A stretch of 64,000 nucleotides of DNA from Conchiformibius sp. (GTDB taxonomy: Bacteria > Pseudomonadota > Gammaproteobacteria > Burkholderiales > Neisseriaceae): contig JASBYJ010000003.1 of the NCBI GenBank assembly GCA_029984035.1, forward strand, positions 112,017 to 176,016, given 5' to 3'. This document shows positions 46,893 to 56,657 of this stretch, piece by piece. The stretch's first letter is position 1; each line of letters begins with the position of its first letter. The notes under the pieces are model-generated. The model saw only the letters and a list, made by a program, of their open reading frames with translations. It ran no database searches and was not told the origin of the DNA. The translations under genes and the position numbers were made by a program.

Positions 46893-47720
46893 ACTTTTCA
46901 GGCTGCCTGAACCTTTTCAGGCAGCCTAAGGCATACCATTTACGAGCTCTTTCCCAAACATTTCCGAGCCTCTGCCTACATTGCCATCAGCGTTTATACC
47001 GTCTTGCCACTCACTCGCCCGTACGGCAGCATACATTTTTTCACTGCACAACACACAGCCGACAGTGCCTTCCAAAAGCAAAATTTAAACAATCTGTCAG
47101 CCCAAATCTCACAATCCGAACACCATAAAAACCTATTCGGTTCTCATGTAATCATAGCCGACCGCTTCATTTTCGACATCTACGCCTAGTCTGCATTTGA
47201 ATATGCCGCGCACACCGCAACGCCCGTGCATTAGACATTCAAGGTTTCAGCTTCCCTTCCGTTTGGAGATAACATCCCCTACATTCCCTTGCCCAATTTA
47301 ATACTGCACTCCACACCATGCAAAAATGGGGAAACAACGGTTTCCACCATAGCGGCGTACGCAAAGTTCCCCTAATATCCACACAAATCTTCTGATAACA
47401 TTATGTATTTATTAGATATTCTTTATACTGGGATTATCCCCGTTACCCGGCACAAAACTTTTCAAGTATATCAACCAGTTGGAGAATCTACTGAATCTCA
47501 CTGGGATTTTCAAAATTTATCAGCATGATAACCCTAAATCATTCTTTTCCAGATATTCCCGCAGCCTGCCATCCACCATCATCTGCCCCGCATCAAGCGC
47601 GCGCAACCTGATTGCCGGATAAAACCTACCCACACAAGCGGTTCAGGCAGCCTGAAAGCCTTTTTTTAAGATACAATCCGGTTTCCAATATATTAAAAAA
47701 TAAACAAAGGAATACCCACC
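46893..47720. other. Long intergenic region upstream of ilvD
   Basis: About 830 bases. It contains the inverted DUS terminator (46900-46927) and a double DUS (47642-47656) close to ilvD. A minus-strand stretch at about 47527-47640 translates to PAIRLRALDAGQMMVDGRLR continuing to a stop; it reads like a decayed protein tail but is not identified. A 41-codon frame at 47403-47528 has no ribosome site. No gene is called. Confidence 0.5.
46900..46927 (+). terminator. Inverted DUS-pair terminator of the TlpA-like gene
   Basis: A 12-bp perfect stem AGGCTGCCTGAA / TTCAGGCAGCCT with a 4-base loop, 7 bases after the stop. Confidence 0.8.
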
Positions 47721-49583
47721 ATGCCCGATTACCGTTCCAAAACCTCCACGCACGGCCGCAATACGGCGGGCGCACGCGCCCTGTGGCGCGCCACCGGCGT
47801 ACAAGATGCCGACTTCGGCAAACCGATTATCGCCATTGCCAACTCGTTTACCCAATTCGTTCCCGGACACGTCCACCTGCACGATTTGGGACAACTGGTC
47901 GCCCGCGAAATCGAGCAAGCGGGCGGATTGGCAAAAGAATTCAACACCATCGCCGTTGATGACGGCATCGCCATGGGACACGGCGGCATGCTGTATTCCC
48001 TGCCCAGCCGTGACCTGATTGCCGACAGCGTGGAATACATGGTCAATGCCCATTGCGCCGATGCGCTGGTGTGCATTTCCAACTGCGACAAAATCACCCC
48101 CGGCATGCTGATGGCGGCGATGCGCCTGAACATTCCCACCGTTTTTGTTTCCGGCGGGCCGATGGAAGCGGGCAAAGTCATCGGCGTGGCGAACATCACC
48201 GACACGCGCAAACTGGATTTGGTGGACGCGATGGTCGATGCCGCCAACGATGCCGTTTCCGATGCCGAAGTCGCGCAAGTGGAACGTTCCGCCTGCCCGA
48301 CCTGCGGCTCGTGTTCGGGCATGTTTACCGCCAACTCGATGAACTGCCTGACCGAAGCACTCGGCTTGTCGCTGCCGGGCAACGGCTCGCTGCTCGCCAC
48401 CCACGCCGAACGCAAAGAATTGTTTTTGCAGGCGGGGCGTTTGATTGTAGAAATTACCAAACGTTATTACGAACAAAACGACAGCAGCGTTCTGCCGCGC
48501 AGCATCGCCACCAAAGCCGCCTTTGAAAACGCCATGAGTTTGGACGTTGCCATGGGCGGCAGCACCAACACCGTTTTGCACCTGCTCGCCGCCGCCAAGG
48601 AAGCGCAAGTGGATTTCAAAATGGCGGACATCGACCGCATCAGCCGCCAAGTGCCGTGCCTGTGCAAAGTCGCGCCCGCCACGCAGAAATACCATATGGA
48701 AGACGTGCACCGCGCGGGCGGCGTGATGGGCATTCTTGCCGAACTTGACCGCGCAGGCTGCCTGAAAACCGATGTTTCCACCGTCCACGAAAAAACTTTG
48801 AAAGACGCGCTGGCAAAATGGGACGTAAGCAACCCCGCCAACACTGCCGCACACGCGCGTTACAAAGCCGCGCCGGGCGGCGTGCGCACCACCCAAGCCT
48901 TTTCGCAAAACCGCCAATGGGACACGCTTGACCTTGACCGCGAAAACGGCTGTATCCGCAGCAAGCAGCACGCCTATTCGCAAGACGGCGGCTTGGCGGT
49001 GCTGTTCGGCAACATCGCCGAGCGCGGCTGCGTGGTGAAAACGGCGGGCGTGGACGACAGCATTTTGCAATTCACGGGACGCGCGCGCGTGTTTGAAAGC
49101 CAAGATGCCGCCGTGTCCGCGATTTTGGATAACCAAATCGTGGCGGGCGACATCGTCATCATTCGTTACGAAGGCCCGAAAGGCGGGCCCGGCATGCAGG
49201 AAATGCTCTATCCCACCAGCTACCTGAAATCCAAAGGCTTGGGCAAAGCCTGCGCTCTGCTCACGGACGGGCGTTTTTCAGGCGGCACATCGGGCTTGAG
49301 CATCGGCCACGTTTCCCCCGAAGCGGCGGAAGGCGGTGCAATCGGTTTGGTGCGCGAGGGCGACACGGTGGAAATCGACATTCCGCAACGGCGCATTCAT
49401 CTGGCAATTGGCGATGACGAACTGGCGCAACGCCGCGCCGAGATGGAAAGTCGCGGTGCCCAAGCGTGGCAGCCAGAAAACCGCGACCGCCACGTTTCCG
49501 CCGCCCTGCGTGCCTACGCCGCGATGACCACTTCGGCGGACACGGGTGCGGTGCGCGATGTGAGCCAAGTGGAACGGCGTTAA
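47721..49583 (+). CDS. ilvD: Dihydroxy-acid dehydratase
   Basis: IlvD removes water from 2,3-dihydroxy acids, the third step to valine, isoleucine and the leucine precursor. The 620-residue protein has the iron-sulphur cysteines in ISNCDKITPGM and CPTCGSCSGMFTANSMNC, and the C-terminal GRFSGGTSGLSIGHVSPEAAEGG. A ribosome site (AAAGGAA) precedes the ATG. No other ilv genes are next to it. An in-frame DUS encodes AGCLKTD. Confidence 0.97.
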   Translation: MPDYRSKTSTHGRNTAGARALWRATGVQDADFGKPIIAIANSFTQFVPGHVHLHDLGQLVAREIEQAGGLAKEFNTIAVDDGIAMGHGGMLYSLPSRDLIADSVEYMVNAHCADALVCISNCDKITPGMLMAAMRLNIPTVFVSGGPMEAGKVIGVANITDTRKLDLVDAMVDAANDAVSDAEVAQVERSACPTCGSCSGMFTANSMNCLTEALGLSLPGNGSLLATHAERKELFLQAGRLIVEITKRYYEQNDSSVLPRSIATKAAFENAMSLDVAMGGSTNTVLHLLAAAKEAQVDFKMADIDRISRQVPCLCKVAPATQKYHMEDVHRAGGVMGILAELDRAGCLKTDVSTVHEKTLKDALAKWDVSNPANTAAHARYKAAPGGVRTTQAFSQNRQWDTLDLDRENGCIRSKQHAYSQDGGLAVLFGNIAERGCVVKTAGVDDSILQFTGRARVFESQDAAVSAILDNQIVAGDIVIIRYEGPKGGPGMQEMLYPTSYLKSKGLGKACALLTDGRFSGGTSGLSIGHVSPEAAEGGAIGLVREGDTVEIDIPQRRIHLAIGDDELAQRRAEMESRGAQAWQPENRDRHVSAALRAYAAMTTSADTGAVRDVSQVERR

Positions 49584-49734
49584 GCAAGATTACGGCGGCA
49601 GCTCTACGCATTGTTGTGTATGTTGTTGACTGACATAAGCTACCGACTTGGCGGCAAAACCGGTTTGCAATGCCGGTTTGACCACTGAAACGGCAACTTT
49701 TTTCTTCCGTTATTTTTTGTTTTTGGAGATCACA

Positions 49735-50298
49735 ATGAAATCCATGCTGAGCAAATGTGTATCGCTTGCTGCTGCCTTGTTGTTGAGTGCCTGCGGCACC
49801 TTGTCCGGGCATTTGGGTGTCCCTGTAGGGCAAGAAACGGCTGACTACAAGGTCGAATGGGCAGGCGGGGTTCTGGCACAGATAAGACCCGGCAATGCAG
49901 CGCAATCAAGCTACCGCAGCGGCTTTTCCGTACTGCTTAAAACCGCAACCAGTGTGGAGTCGGTGAAAGTAGAACGCATCACCAACGGCCAGGCCGAGGT
50001 CGTGATTGACGACAGGGACGCAGCCGCCAATGGCAACACATGGAAGAACAAACAACCTGCCGGCGCACGCGCCTACTTTCACGGCAAAGGCATAGGCGGT
50101 ACAACATGGGTAGGGCAAACCGCTGAGCGCGACATGACCCAGTCCAACGCTCCGTGGCTGTATGCCCGTGGCTCAACACACGAACACTATCGCATCACCA
50201 TCCGCAGCACCACAGGCCGGCAAACTGTGCTTGAGCAACCTACATTCATTTCGGAATCATCCAAGCAAACGTATCGGCGGGCGCTGGGTATTCGCTAA
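49735..50298 (+). CDS. Conserved hypothetical lipoprotein
   Basis: A 187-residue precursor with a clear lipoprotein signal: MKSMLSKCVSLAAALLLSAC, with Cys20 followed by Gly. The start ATG 49735 has GGAGAT upstream; an earlier in-frame start is rejected. The mature part is hydrophilic with no identified domain and contains several Thr/Ser-rich strands. It lies alone between ilvD and a glycosyltransferase. Function unknown. Confidence 0.75.
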   Translation: MKSMLSKCVSLAAALLLSACGTLSGHLGVPVGQETADYKVEWAGGVLAQIRPGNAAQSSYRSGFSVLLKTATSVESVKVERITNGQAEVVIDDRDAAANGNTWKNKQPAGARAYFHGKGIGGTTWVGQTAERDMTQSNAPWLYARGSTHEHYRITIRSTTGRQTVLEQPTFISESSKQTYRRALGIR

Positions 50299-50411
50299 AC
50301 GCTACTTTAAAAATGCACTCTGTAATACCTGCACGGCAATAACGGCTTTGCCGGATACGGGTTTGGTGTCCGATGCCCACCAAGTAGCGCAGCGTTGGGC
50401 ATTCAAAAAAC

Positions 50412-50439
50412 AGGCTGCCTGAAAATTTTCAGGCAGCCT
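50412..50439. terminator. Perfect inverted DUS pair between convergent genes
   Basis: AGGCTGCCTGAAAA directly joined to TTTTCAGGCAGCCT: a 14-bp palindrome, with the inner A and T forming the loop. It lies 1 base before the end of the GT8 gene (minus strand) and 114 bases after the lipoprotein gene, so it can serve both. Confidence 0.8.
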
Positions 50440-50440
50440 C

Positions 50441-51235
50441 TCACATTTCAGGACAACGCGCCGCAATCTCCGCCCAATCCAAACCCCAATAATGCCAATA
50501 CAGTTCGCGGAAGCGCACCATCTCATAGCCTGCCAACCAAGGCTTGGCTTCGGTATTATAGTGAACGATTAGCGGAACATTACCCTGCAAATCCTCTTTC
50601 GGCAGCGGTGCATATCGGGTTACGAAATCAATACCCACTTGATAATTGAACGAACGCCCCGCCCGCAACCAACGTCCGGCAAACAGATAATTCAAAACAC
50701 CTTGGTCGCCTTCGGCTGCGGGCGTCACGCCGGTACCGGTCAATTCCAATGCACGGCGGCAAATATTTTCCTGTTTCCACAAACAGTTGTTAATCAGCAT
50801 CACGCCTGCGTTGAAATAATCGCGACCCATTCCGTGCACAGTTTCGGCAATATGGTCGGTCGCCGCTACGACAAAACGGCTGCCCAAATCCATCTCAAAT
50901 ACAGTTTGCAAACTGCTGTTCACCACCACATCGCAATCCAAATACAACACAGTCTCTTCAGTAATCCATTCGGGAATAAAATAACGGAAATAAGTGGCAT
51001 CGGAAATATGCGGATAAGTGGCGAACTTACGGATATCGTCATTACGGATTTTCACGTCAATCAATTCGCAATCCGAACGCTGCAAAGCGGCGTTCAAACA
51101 AGCAAACCATTCGCCCGGAAAATCACGGTTCAGCAGATAAAAACGCAGATTGCGGTTGTGATAGCAAACCGATTTGAGTGTAGTAACTACTTGTTCGGAA
51201 AAACGGCGGTCGGCGGCAAGGGCGATAGCATACAT
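50441..51235 (-). CDS. Glycosyltransferase family 8 protein
   Basis: A 264-residue GT8 enzyme, which transfers a sugar with retention. The metal-binding DxD is D100-C-D102 (YLDCDVVV), and GDQGVLNYLF and GRSFNYQVG follow as in LgtC and related lipooligosaccharide galactosyltransferases. The donor sugar and acceptor cannot be read. It may add a surface sugar; no other LOS genes are adjacent. The start is at the ATG at 51235. Confidence 0.87.
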   Translation of the reverse strand: MYAIALAADRRFSEQVVTTLKSVCYHNRNLRFYLLNRDFPGEWFACLNAALQRSDCELIDVKIRNDDIRKFATYPHISDATYFRYFIPEWITEETVLYLDCDVVVNSSLQTVFEMDLGSRFVVAATDHIAETVHGMGRDYFNAGVMLINNCLWKQENICRRALELTGTGVTPAAEGDQGVLNYLFAGRWLRAGRSFNYQVGIDFVTRYAPLPKEDLQGNVPLIVHYNTEAKPWLAGYEMVRFRELYWHYWGLDWAEIAARCPEM

Positions 51236-51751
51236 CGAACTATTTTCCTTCTTAAATAAAGCCCTGTTTTCAAATAAGATTGCGCTGCAGTATGATTTAT
51301 AAAATTCATATTATTCAATATCTTATTTCAAATTCCCATTAAAGGAAATGTTTTTATGCAATCTATTTACATCATATCAATCAAATCTTGCAACACAGCC
51401 TTAAATAAACAGCGGTAACAAACTATGTTTGCTTTCAGGCTGCCTGAAATTGGGAATATATCCTATTGAGTAAAAGAAAGATGGGCAATAGAATATCTAA
51501 ACGAACTGCCTAAGGAAACTGATTAAATCGAGAATAACGATAAACATGCCGCTGATTGGCGGCATTTGAGAGTACACAAATCTGTCTCCCTATACGCTTG
51601 AACAGCTTCAGGCTGCCTGAAAGATGTTTTATCAAAAGCTATCTCTACAAATAACAATAAAACAACAGCAGGTACAGGCATCAGGACTTTAAACATCATT
51701 CCCTGTTTCGCCGTAACACTGCTGTTGCGCTTCAATAATACCGAATTTGCA
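51236..51751. other. Intergenic region between the GT8 gene and the UbiH-family gene
   Basis: About 515 bases, AT-rich near the GT8 start (51245-51420). Two double DUS lie at 51434-51448 and 51607-51621. No coding sequence is supported. Confidence 0.5.
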
Positions 51752-52930
51752 TTAACCGGTTAATTGCCGGCTAATCAGATTCTTCAACGGCGGCAAATTA
51801 TTGCTTAATCTCAAAGCGGCACCGCGCAATAATTTCACAGGGGCGGAGTCGGTCGTGAAAAAACGTACCATGGCATTGGTGCCGTGATAAAGAGGCCGGG
51901 TGTGAAGCTGGTGTTTAAAATTGTATTCTTCCAGCAAACTTGTTGCACCGATGTCTTTACCGCGTTGTTCGGCTTTCAAAATCAGTTTTGCCAAAATATC
52001 CGTGCTTTCCAAACCCAGATTGTAGCCGTGTGCGGTAACGGGATGCATGCCTACGGCGGCATCGCCAATCAAAGCGCAACGCGTACCGTAGAATTTCTTG
52101 GCGTGTACACCTACCAAAGGATAGCTGTGCACCGTGCCTGCCGCTTCCATGCTGCCCAATTTGCCGCCAAGCATTTGCTCTGCTTCTTTTGCCAATTCGT
52201 CAGGCGTGAGCGACAGCAATTCATGCGCTTTGGTATTGGCGATAGTAATTACACAATTGGTTAAATGTTCTTCCAAAGGTAGCAACGCCAAGGTGCGTCC
52301 GTAAAAGAAACATTCGCTGGCAGTATGCTGGTTGGATATAGTGTGCTTGGTACGGAATACCAATACGGTTCGCCCGAAATCGTGCATATCGGCCGCAATG
52401 CCCAACTGCCTGCGCGTTTGCGAAAAGCGGCTGTCGGCACAGACCAATAATTTGGCAGTCAATATTTCTCCGTTTTCCAACTCAACCCTAGCCGCTTCGT
52501 TGTCGGTTTTGACATTTTTCACTCCTATACCGCAACGCAACACCACATTATCCAGAGCCGCTGCCTCTTCATAAGCGGCGCGGCGGATATTGTGATTGGA
52601 AATCAAATGCCCTAAACGGTCGGTTTCGCCTCCGCGTGCCCGGGTAGGTTCTTTAAAATGCAAAGTGTAATCAGAAGTACCGTTATACACTTTGGCATCA
52701 CGCAAACGGTAAATTTCGTTTTCGGGAATACGCTGCCACATTCCCAGTTTTTGCATGATTTCGGCAGAAAGATGGGTCAACGCAATTTCACGCCCGTCAT
52801 ACGCGGGATTACTCAGCGTTTCCTCAGAAGCTTTCTCAATAACGGTGATTTTCAGGCTGCTGCCTTTGAATTGGCGCGCAAACGCCAGCCCTGCCGGCCC
52901 TCCGCCCACAATGATAATGTCGCTGTCCAT
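51752..52930 (-). CDS. ubiM: UbiH/UbiF/UbiM-family FAD-dependent monooxygenase (ubiquinone synthesis)
   Basis: A 392-residue FAD hydroxylase of the UbiH/COQ6 family. The dinucleotide-binding GGGPAG near the start, the DG motif and the second FAD motif (ALIGDAAVGMHPVTAHGYNLGLES) are intact. Neisseria relatives use UbiM, a hydroxylase for the C5 position of the ubiquinone ring; this sequence fits that subgroup, but UbiH or UbiF cannot be excluded by eye. ubiA lies about 3 kb away in the same window but is not in an operon with it. Confidence 0.75.
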   Translation of the reverse strand: MDSDIIIVGGGPAGLAFARQFKGSSLKITVIEKASEETLSNPAYDGREIALTHLSAEIMQKLGMWQRIPENEIYRLRDAKVYNGTSDYTLHFKEPTRARGGETDRLGHLISNHNIRRAAYEEAAALDNVVLRCGIGVKNVKTDNEAARVELENGEILTAKLLVCADSRFSQTRRQLGIAADMHDFGRTVLVFRTKHTISNQHTASECFFYGRTLALLPLEEHLTNCVITIANTKAHELLSLTPDELAKEAEQMLGGKLGSMEAAGTVHSYPLVGVHAKKFYGTRCALIGDAAVGMHPVTAHGYNLGLESTDILAKLILKAEQRGKDIGATSLLEEYNFKHQLHTRPLYHGTNAMVRFFTTDSAPVKLLRGAALRLSNNLPPLKNLISRQLTG

Positions 52931-53255
52931 TTTTTCTGCCTCCGCAACCAGTAGTGGAAAAACAAAGCGCTATTGTACGCCGTGCTGCCTGAAAGGGTAA
53001 AGGCTGCCATGGATACTTTAGATAAACCAATCCGGTTAACAGGCAATATCACGGGTAATATGCGTGATTTTGGTTCGCTTTGATTTATGCAAACCAAATC
53101 ATAACAACCATAATATCTTCACTTATTTTAATCATGATTAAGGAAACCATAAAAACAAAATCAGAGCTTGTTATCACTAAACAAAACTCTCATAACAAAC
53201 AGTTAAATAGTTTCCATAATACGTATGACTATATTTTCAGGCAGCCTGAAAATCA

Positions 53256-53284
53256 AACAACCCCGAAACGGGGCTGTTTTTTCA
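53256..53284. terminator. Bidirectional terminator hairpin downstream of guaA
   Basis: A 10-bp stem AACAACCCCG / CGGGGCTGTT with one mismatch on the plus strand (a G-U on the minus) followed by TTTTTT on the plus. It lies about 165 bases beyond the guaA stop, so other elements may act first. Confidence 0.6.
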
Positions 53285-53351
53285 GAGTGTATCGCTATGA
53301 ATTTAATATAATTGATTTTGCAGAGAGATTCATCTCCCCAAGACGGAAAAT

Positions 53352-53389
53352 CCGCACAAGGCTGAATACCTTGTGCAGATTTCCAACGC
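53352..53389. repeat. Dispersed intergenic repeat, copy B
   Basis: CCGCACAAGGCTGAATACCT continuing to TTTCCAACGC. It contains the intact palindrome GCACAAGG / CCTTGTGC with a 7-base loop. It aligns with 8074-8110 at roughly 31 of 37 positions. Confidence 0.6.
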
Positions 53390-53447
53390 AAAAACCGCAG
53401 TTTTGCAAAGGGAAAGCAAGGTTTAAAGTTTATGAGAAATGTATAGA

Positions 53448-55013
53448 CTATTCCCACTCAATCGTGGCGGGCGGTTTGCCGCTTACATCGTACACCACGC
53501 GGTTGATGCCGCGCACTTCGTTAATGATGCGGTTGGACACGCGCCCCAGCAGCGCATACGGCAGCTCCGCCCAATGCGCGGTCATAAAATCGCTGGTAAC
53601 GACTGCACGCAGTGCCACCACATAATCATAAGTGCGCCCGTCCCCCATCACGCCCACCGATTTCACCGGCAAAAACACCGCAAACGCCTGACTGGTCAAA
53701 TCATACCAAGACGTACCGTTTTCATCTGTGCTGCGGCGCAGTTCTTCAATAAAAATATCATCGGCGCGGCGCAGCAAATCGGCGTATTCGCGTTTCACTT
53801 CGCCCAAAATCCGCACGCCCAAGCCGGGGCCGGGGAAAGGGTGGCGGTACACCATTTCGCGGGGCAAACCCAATGCCAGGCCCAATTCGCGCACTTCGTC
53901 TTTAAACAGGTCGCGCAGGGGTTCAAGCAGTTTCAAATTCAGCGTTTCAGGCAGCCCGCCCACATTGTGATGCGATTTGATGGCGTGGGCTTTATTGGTT
54001 TTCGCGCCCGCGCTTTCAATCACATCGGGATAAATCGTGCCTTGCGCCAACCACTTGGCATTGTGCAGCTTGGCGGCTTCGCGCTGGAACACGGCCACAA
54101 ATTCCGCACCGATGATTTTGCGTTTTTGTTCGGGGTCGGACACGCCCGCCAGTTTGGACATAAAGTCGTCCGCAGCGTCAATATGCACCACGTTCACGCC
54201 CAAGTTACGGGCAAACATCTCCATCACTTTTTCGCCTTCGTTCAGGCGCAGCAAGCCGTGGTCGACAAACACGCAGGTAAGCTGGTCGCCGATGGCGCGG
54301 TGGATTAAGGCCGCCGCCACGCTGGAATCCACGCCGCCCGACAAGCCCAACACCACTTGTTCGCCGCCGACCTGCTCGCGGATTTTGGCAACGGCTTCAT
54401 CAATATAATTGGGCATCGTCCAAGACGGTTGCGCGGCGCAGATGTCCAGTACAAAGCGGTTCAGCAGGGCACGGCCTTGTTTGGTATGGGTAACTTCGGG
54501 GTGGAACTGAATGCCGTACCAGCGTTTGTCGGCGCGTTCCATGATGGCAACGGGGCAACTGTCGGTTTTGCCGGTGATTGCAAAGCCTTCAGGCAGCTTG
54601 GACACTTTGTCGCCGTGGCTCATCCACACGTCCAAACCGCCCGCTTCGCCGTCAAACAGTCCGCGCGTCAAATCGCTGTCGGCGGTTTGGACGCGGGCGT
54701 AGCCGAATTCGCGCCGGTTGCCCGCTTCCACCGCGCCGCCCAGATGGTGCGCCATAAACTGCATGCCGTAGCAGATGCCCAACACCGGCACGCCCAGTTC
54801 AAACAGTGCGGGGTCGGCGTGGTATTCGGAGCCGTAAACGGAATTGGGCCCGCCGGAAAGGATAATGCCTTTGGGATTAAAGGCTTTAATCGCTTCCAAA
54901 GGCATGTCGTAGGGATGAAGCTCGCAGTAAACGTGTGCTTCGCGCACGCGGCGGGCGATGAGTTGCGTTACTTGCGAACCGAAATCGAGAATCAGGATTT
55001 TGTCTTGGTGCAT
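53448..55013 (-). CDS. guaA: GMP synthase (glutamine-hydrolysing)
   Basis: GuaA makes GMP from XMP, glutamine and ATP. The 521-residue protein has the class I glutamine amidotransferase domain at the N terminus (ILDFGSQVTQLIARRVREA, with catalytic Cys in VLGICYGMQF). It then has the ATP pyrophosphatase domain (GLSGGVDSSVAAAL) and the C-terminal dimerisation domain. The start ATG at 55013 is directly supported by the family's N terminus. It is a single gene; guaB is not adjacent. Confidence 0.98.
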   Translation of the reverse strand: MHQDKILILDFGSQVTQLIARRVREAHVYCELHPYDMPLEAIKAFNPKGIILSGGPNSVYGSEYHADPALFELGVPVLGICYGMQFMAHHLGGAVEAGNRREFGYARVQTADSDLTRGLFDGEAGGLDVWMSHGDKVSKLPEGFAITGKTDSCPVAIMERADKRWYGIQFHPEVTHTKQGRALLNRFVLDICAAQPSWTMPNYIDEAVAKIREQVGGEQVVLGLSGGVDSSVAAALIHRAIGDQLTCVFVDHGLLRLNEGEKVMEMFARNLGVNVVHIDAADDFMSKLAGVSDPEQKRKIIGAEFVAVFQREAAKLHNAKWLAQGTIYPDVIESAGAKTNKAHAIKSHHNVGGLPETLNLKLLEPLRDLFKDEVRELGLALGLPREMVYRHPFPGPGLGVRILGEVKREYADLLRRADDIFIEELRRSTDENGTSWYDLTSQAFAVFLPVKSVGVMGDGRTYDYVVALRAVVTSDFMTAHWAELPYALLGRVSNRIINEVRGINRVVYDVSGKPPATIEWE

Positions 55014-55334
55014 AATGATTTACTTGATTATGACTAAAAATACAGAGCGCTCTTATTCTAACACAAGCACCTGCCATAACGACACCGAAAACAATAGATA
55101 ACAACCGATTACATATTTTTCACTTTTGCAACAAAAGAAATAGGTTTCATATTGACAACTTTACTAAACTACGCCGAAATTTTATAATGGCTACAGTTTC
55201 CAAGTACGCAGAAACCGTTACACGTCAATACTGCAGGTAAAACTTGGCAACAGGCAGACAGAATGTGCCTGTCGGTATGGATGTCTGTATTTCAGTTTGT
55301 GCATTTAGAATTGATTTAAATCCAGGAGTTTGTA
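55014..55334. other. Intergenic region between guaA and the roadblock-like gene
   Basis: About 320 bases without DUS. It holds the promoter of the roadblock-like gene (55160-55188) and about 145 bases of its leader. No other signal is evident. Confidence 0.5.
55160..55188 (+). promoter_or_regulatory. Promoter of the roadblock-like gene
   Basis: TTTACT, 17-base spacer, perfect TATAAT (55183-55188). A TTGACA also occurs at 55152-55157 but is too far to pair with this -10. Confidence 0.6.
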
Positions 55335-55691
55335 ATGAATTATGATAAACCCGTAGCCGAAATGCTGAATGTAGACGGTGCTGTAGCTGCTGCCGTAGTG
55401 GATTATGCCAGCGGTATGTTGCTTGCAGGCGGCGGTTCTTCCAGCGTTGATTTGGAAATCGCAGCAGCAGGCAATACCGAAGTGATGCGTGCCAAAATCA
55501 AAACCATGGGTATGCTGAACCTGAACGACAGCATTGAAGACATCCTGATTACTTTGGGCAAACAATACCACCTGATGCGTCCTTTGACCCGTCATGACGG
55601 CTTGTTCCTGTACTCCGTATTGGACCGCTCACGCGCCAACTTGGCTTTGGCCCGCCGCTCTTTGGTGGATGCCGAAAGAAACTTGGGCTGA
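55335..55691 (+). CDS. Roadblock/LC7-like domain protein
   Basis: A 118-residue protein. Its core, VDGAVAAAVVDYASGMLLAGGG followed by DLEIAAAGNTEVMRAK and a predicted long helix, fits the roadblock/LC7 fold seen in MglB-type regulators of small GTPases. No GTPase partner is adjacent. It is conserved-looking and has its own promoter and terminator, so it is probably expressed alone. Exact role unknown. Confidence 0.65.
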   Translation: MNYDKPVAEMLNVDGAVAAAVVDYASGMLLAGGGSSSVDLEIAAAGNTEVMRAKIKTMGMLNLNDSIEDILITLGKQYHLMRPLTRHDGLFLYSVLDRSRANLALARRSLVDAERNLG

Positions 55692-55708
55692 TTGCCACCG
55701 TATCTCAA

Positions 55709-55743
55709 GCACCCGTATCCTACGCATGGCTACGGGTGTTTTT
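55709..55743 (+). terminator. Terminator of the roadblock-like gene
   Basis: Stem CACCCGTA / TACGGGTG with a 13-base loop, followed by TTTTTA. It lies 18 bases after the stop and before ubiA. Confidence 0.8.
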
Positions 55744-55778
55744 ATTCCCGCTTCAGGCAGCCTGAAATATTCAAAACC

Positions 55779-56657
55779 ATGCTAAACCGCCATTACTTTC
55801 TCCGTAACCGCCTACCCGTTTACCTGCGTTTGATGCGTGTCGACAAACCCATCGGCACCCTGCTTCTGCTATGGCCGACTTTTTGGGCCATCTGGATTGC
55901 ATCGGAAGGCAGACCCCATTGGCTCACCGTAGCCGCCTTCACACTCGGCACTTTCCTCATGCGCAGTGCAGGCTGTGTCGTAAACGATTGGGCCGACAAA
56001 GATTTTGACGGCCATGTAGAACGCACCCAAAACCGCCCTTTCGCCACGGGCGAGGTCAGCAGCAAAGAAGCCGAAATCCTGTTTGTGGCATTGTGCGGCA
56101 CAGCAGCCCTATGCCTGCTGCCTTTCAACCTTTCCACTTGGATGATGTCGCTGCCCGCCTTGTTTTTAGTCGCCACCTATCCGCTCACCAAACGCTTTTT
56201 CCCCTTGCCCCAGCTCTATCTCGGCGTTGCATTTTCCTTCGGCATACCCATGGCATTCACCGCCATACAAGGCCATACTTCAGCCATTACATGGTGGCTG
56301 TTTGCCGCCAATATCTGCTGGACGGTCGCCTACGACACCATTTACGCGATTGCCGACAAACCCGATGACTTGAAAATCGGCATCAAAACCTCCGCCATCA
56401 CCTTCGGCCGTTATGATGCCCAAGCTGCGATGTTTTGCCATTTTCTGTTTGATTTACTGATGCTGCGCATCGGCATACTGCTTCACGCCGCTTGGCCCTT
56501 TTGGGCAGCATGGCTGCTGGTTGCCTACCTGCAAACACGCCAATACCAACGCATCAAAAGCCGCGACCGCCAAGCCTGCTTCCAAACCTTTTTAGACAAC
56601 AACTCAATCGGCTGGATTTGGTTCACCGCATTGGCGGTTCACTACGCCTTAATCTGA
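55779..56657 (+). CDS. ubiA: 4-hydroxybenzoate polyprenyltransferase
   Basis: UbiA joins a polyprenyl chain to 4-hydroxybenzoate in the membrane, an early ubiquinone step. The 292-residue protein has about eight hydrophobic helices, the first aspartate-rich motif NDWADKDFDGHVERT and the second YDTIYAIADKPDD, both needed for magnesium and diphosphate. The start is ATG 55779 (MLNRHYFLRN); a longer frame adds translation of a DUS and the preceding terminator. Confidence 0.95.
   Translation: MLNRHYFLRNRLPVYLRLMRVDKPIGTLLLLWPTFWAIWIASEGRPHWLTVAAFTLGTFLMRSAGCVVNDWADKDFDGHVERTQNRPFATGEVSSKEAEILFVALCGTAALCLLPFNLSTWMMSLPALFLVATYPLTKRFFPLPQLYLGVAFSFGIPMAFTAIQGHTSAITWWLFAANICWTVAYDTIYAIADKPDDLKIGIKTSAITFGRYDAQAAMFCHFLFDLLMLRIGILLHAAWPFWAAWLLVAYLQTRQYQRIKSRDRQACFQTFLDNNSIGWIWFTALAVHYALI

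Larger units (their letters stand above)
52931..53447. other. Intergenic region downstream of guaA
   Basis: About 515 bases with a DUS (53236-53250), a terminator (53256-53284) and a copy of the dispersed repeat (53352-53389). AT-rich around 53090-53230. No gene is supported. Confidence 0.55.
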
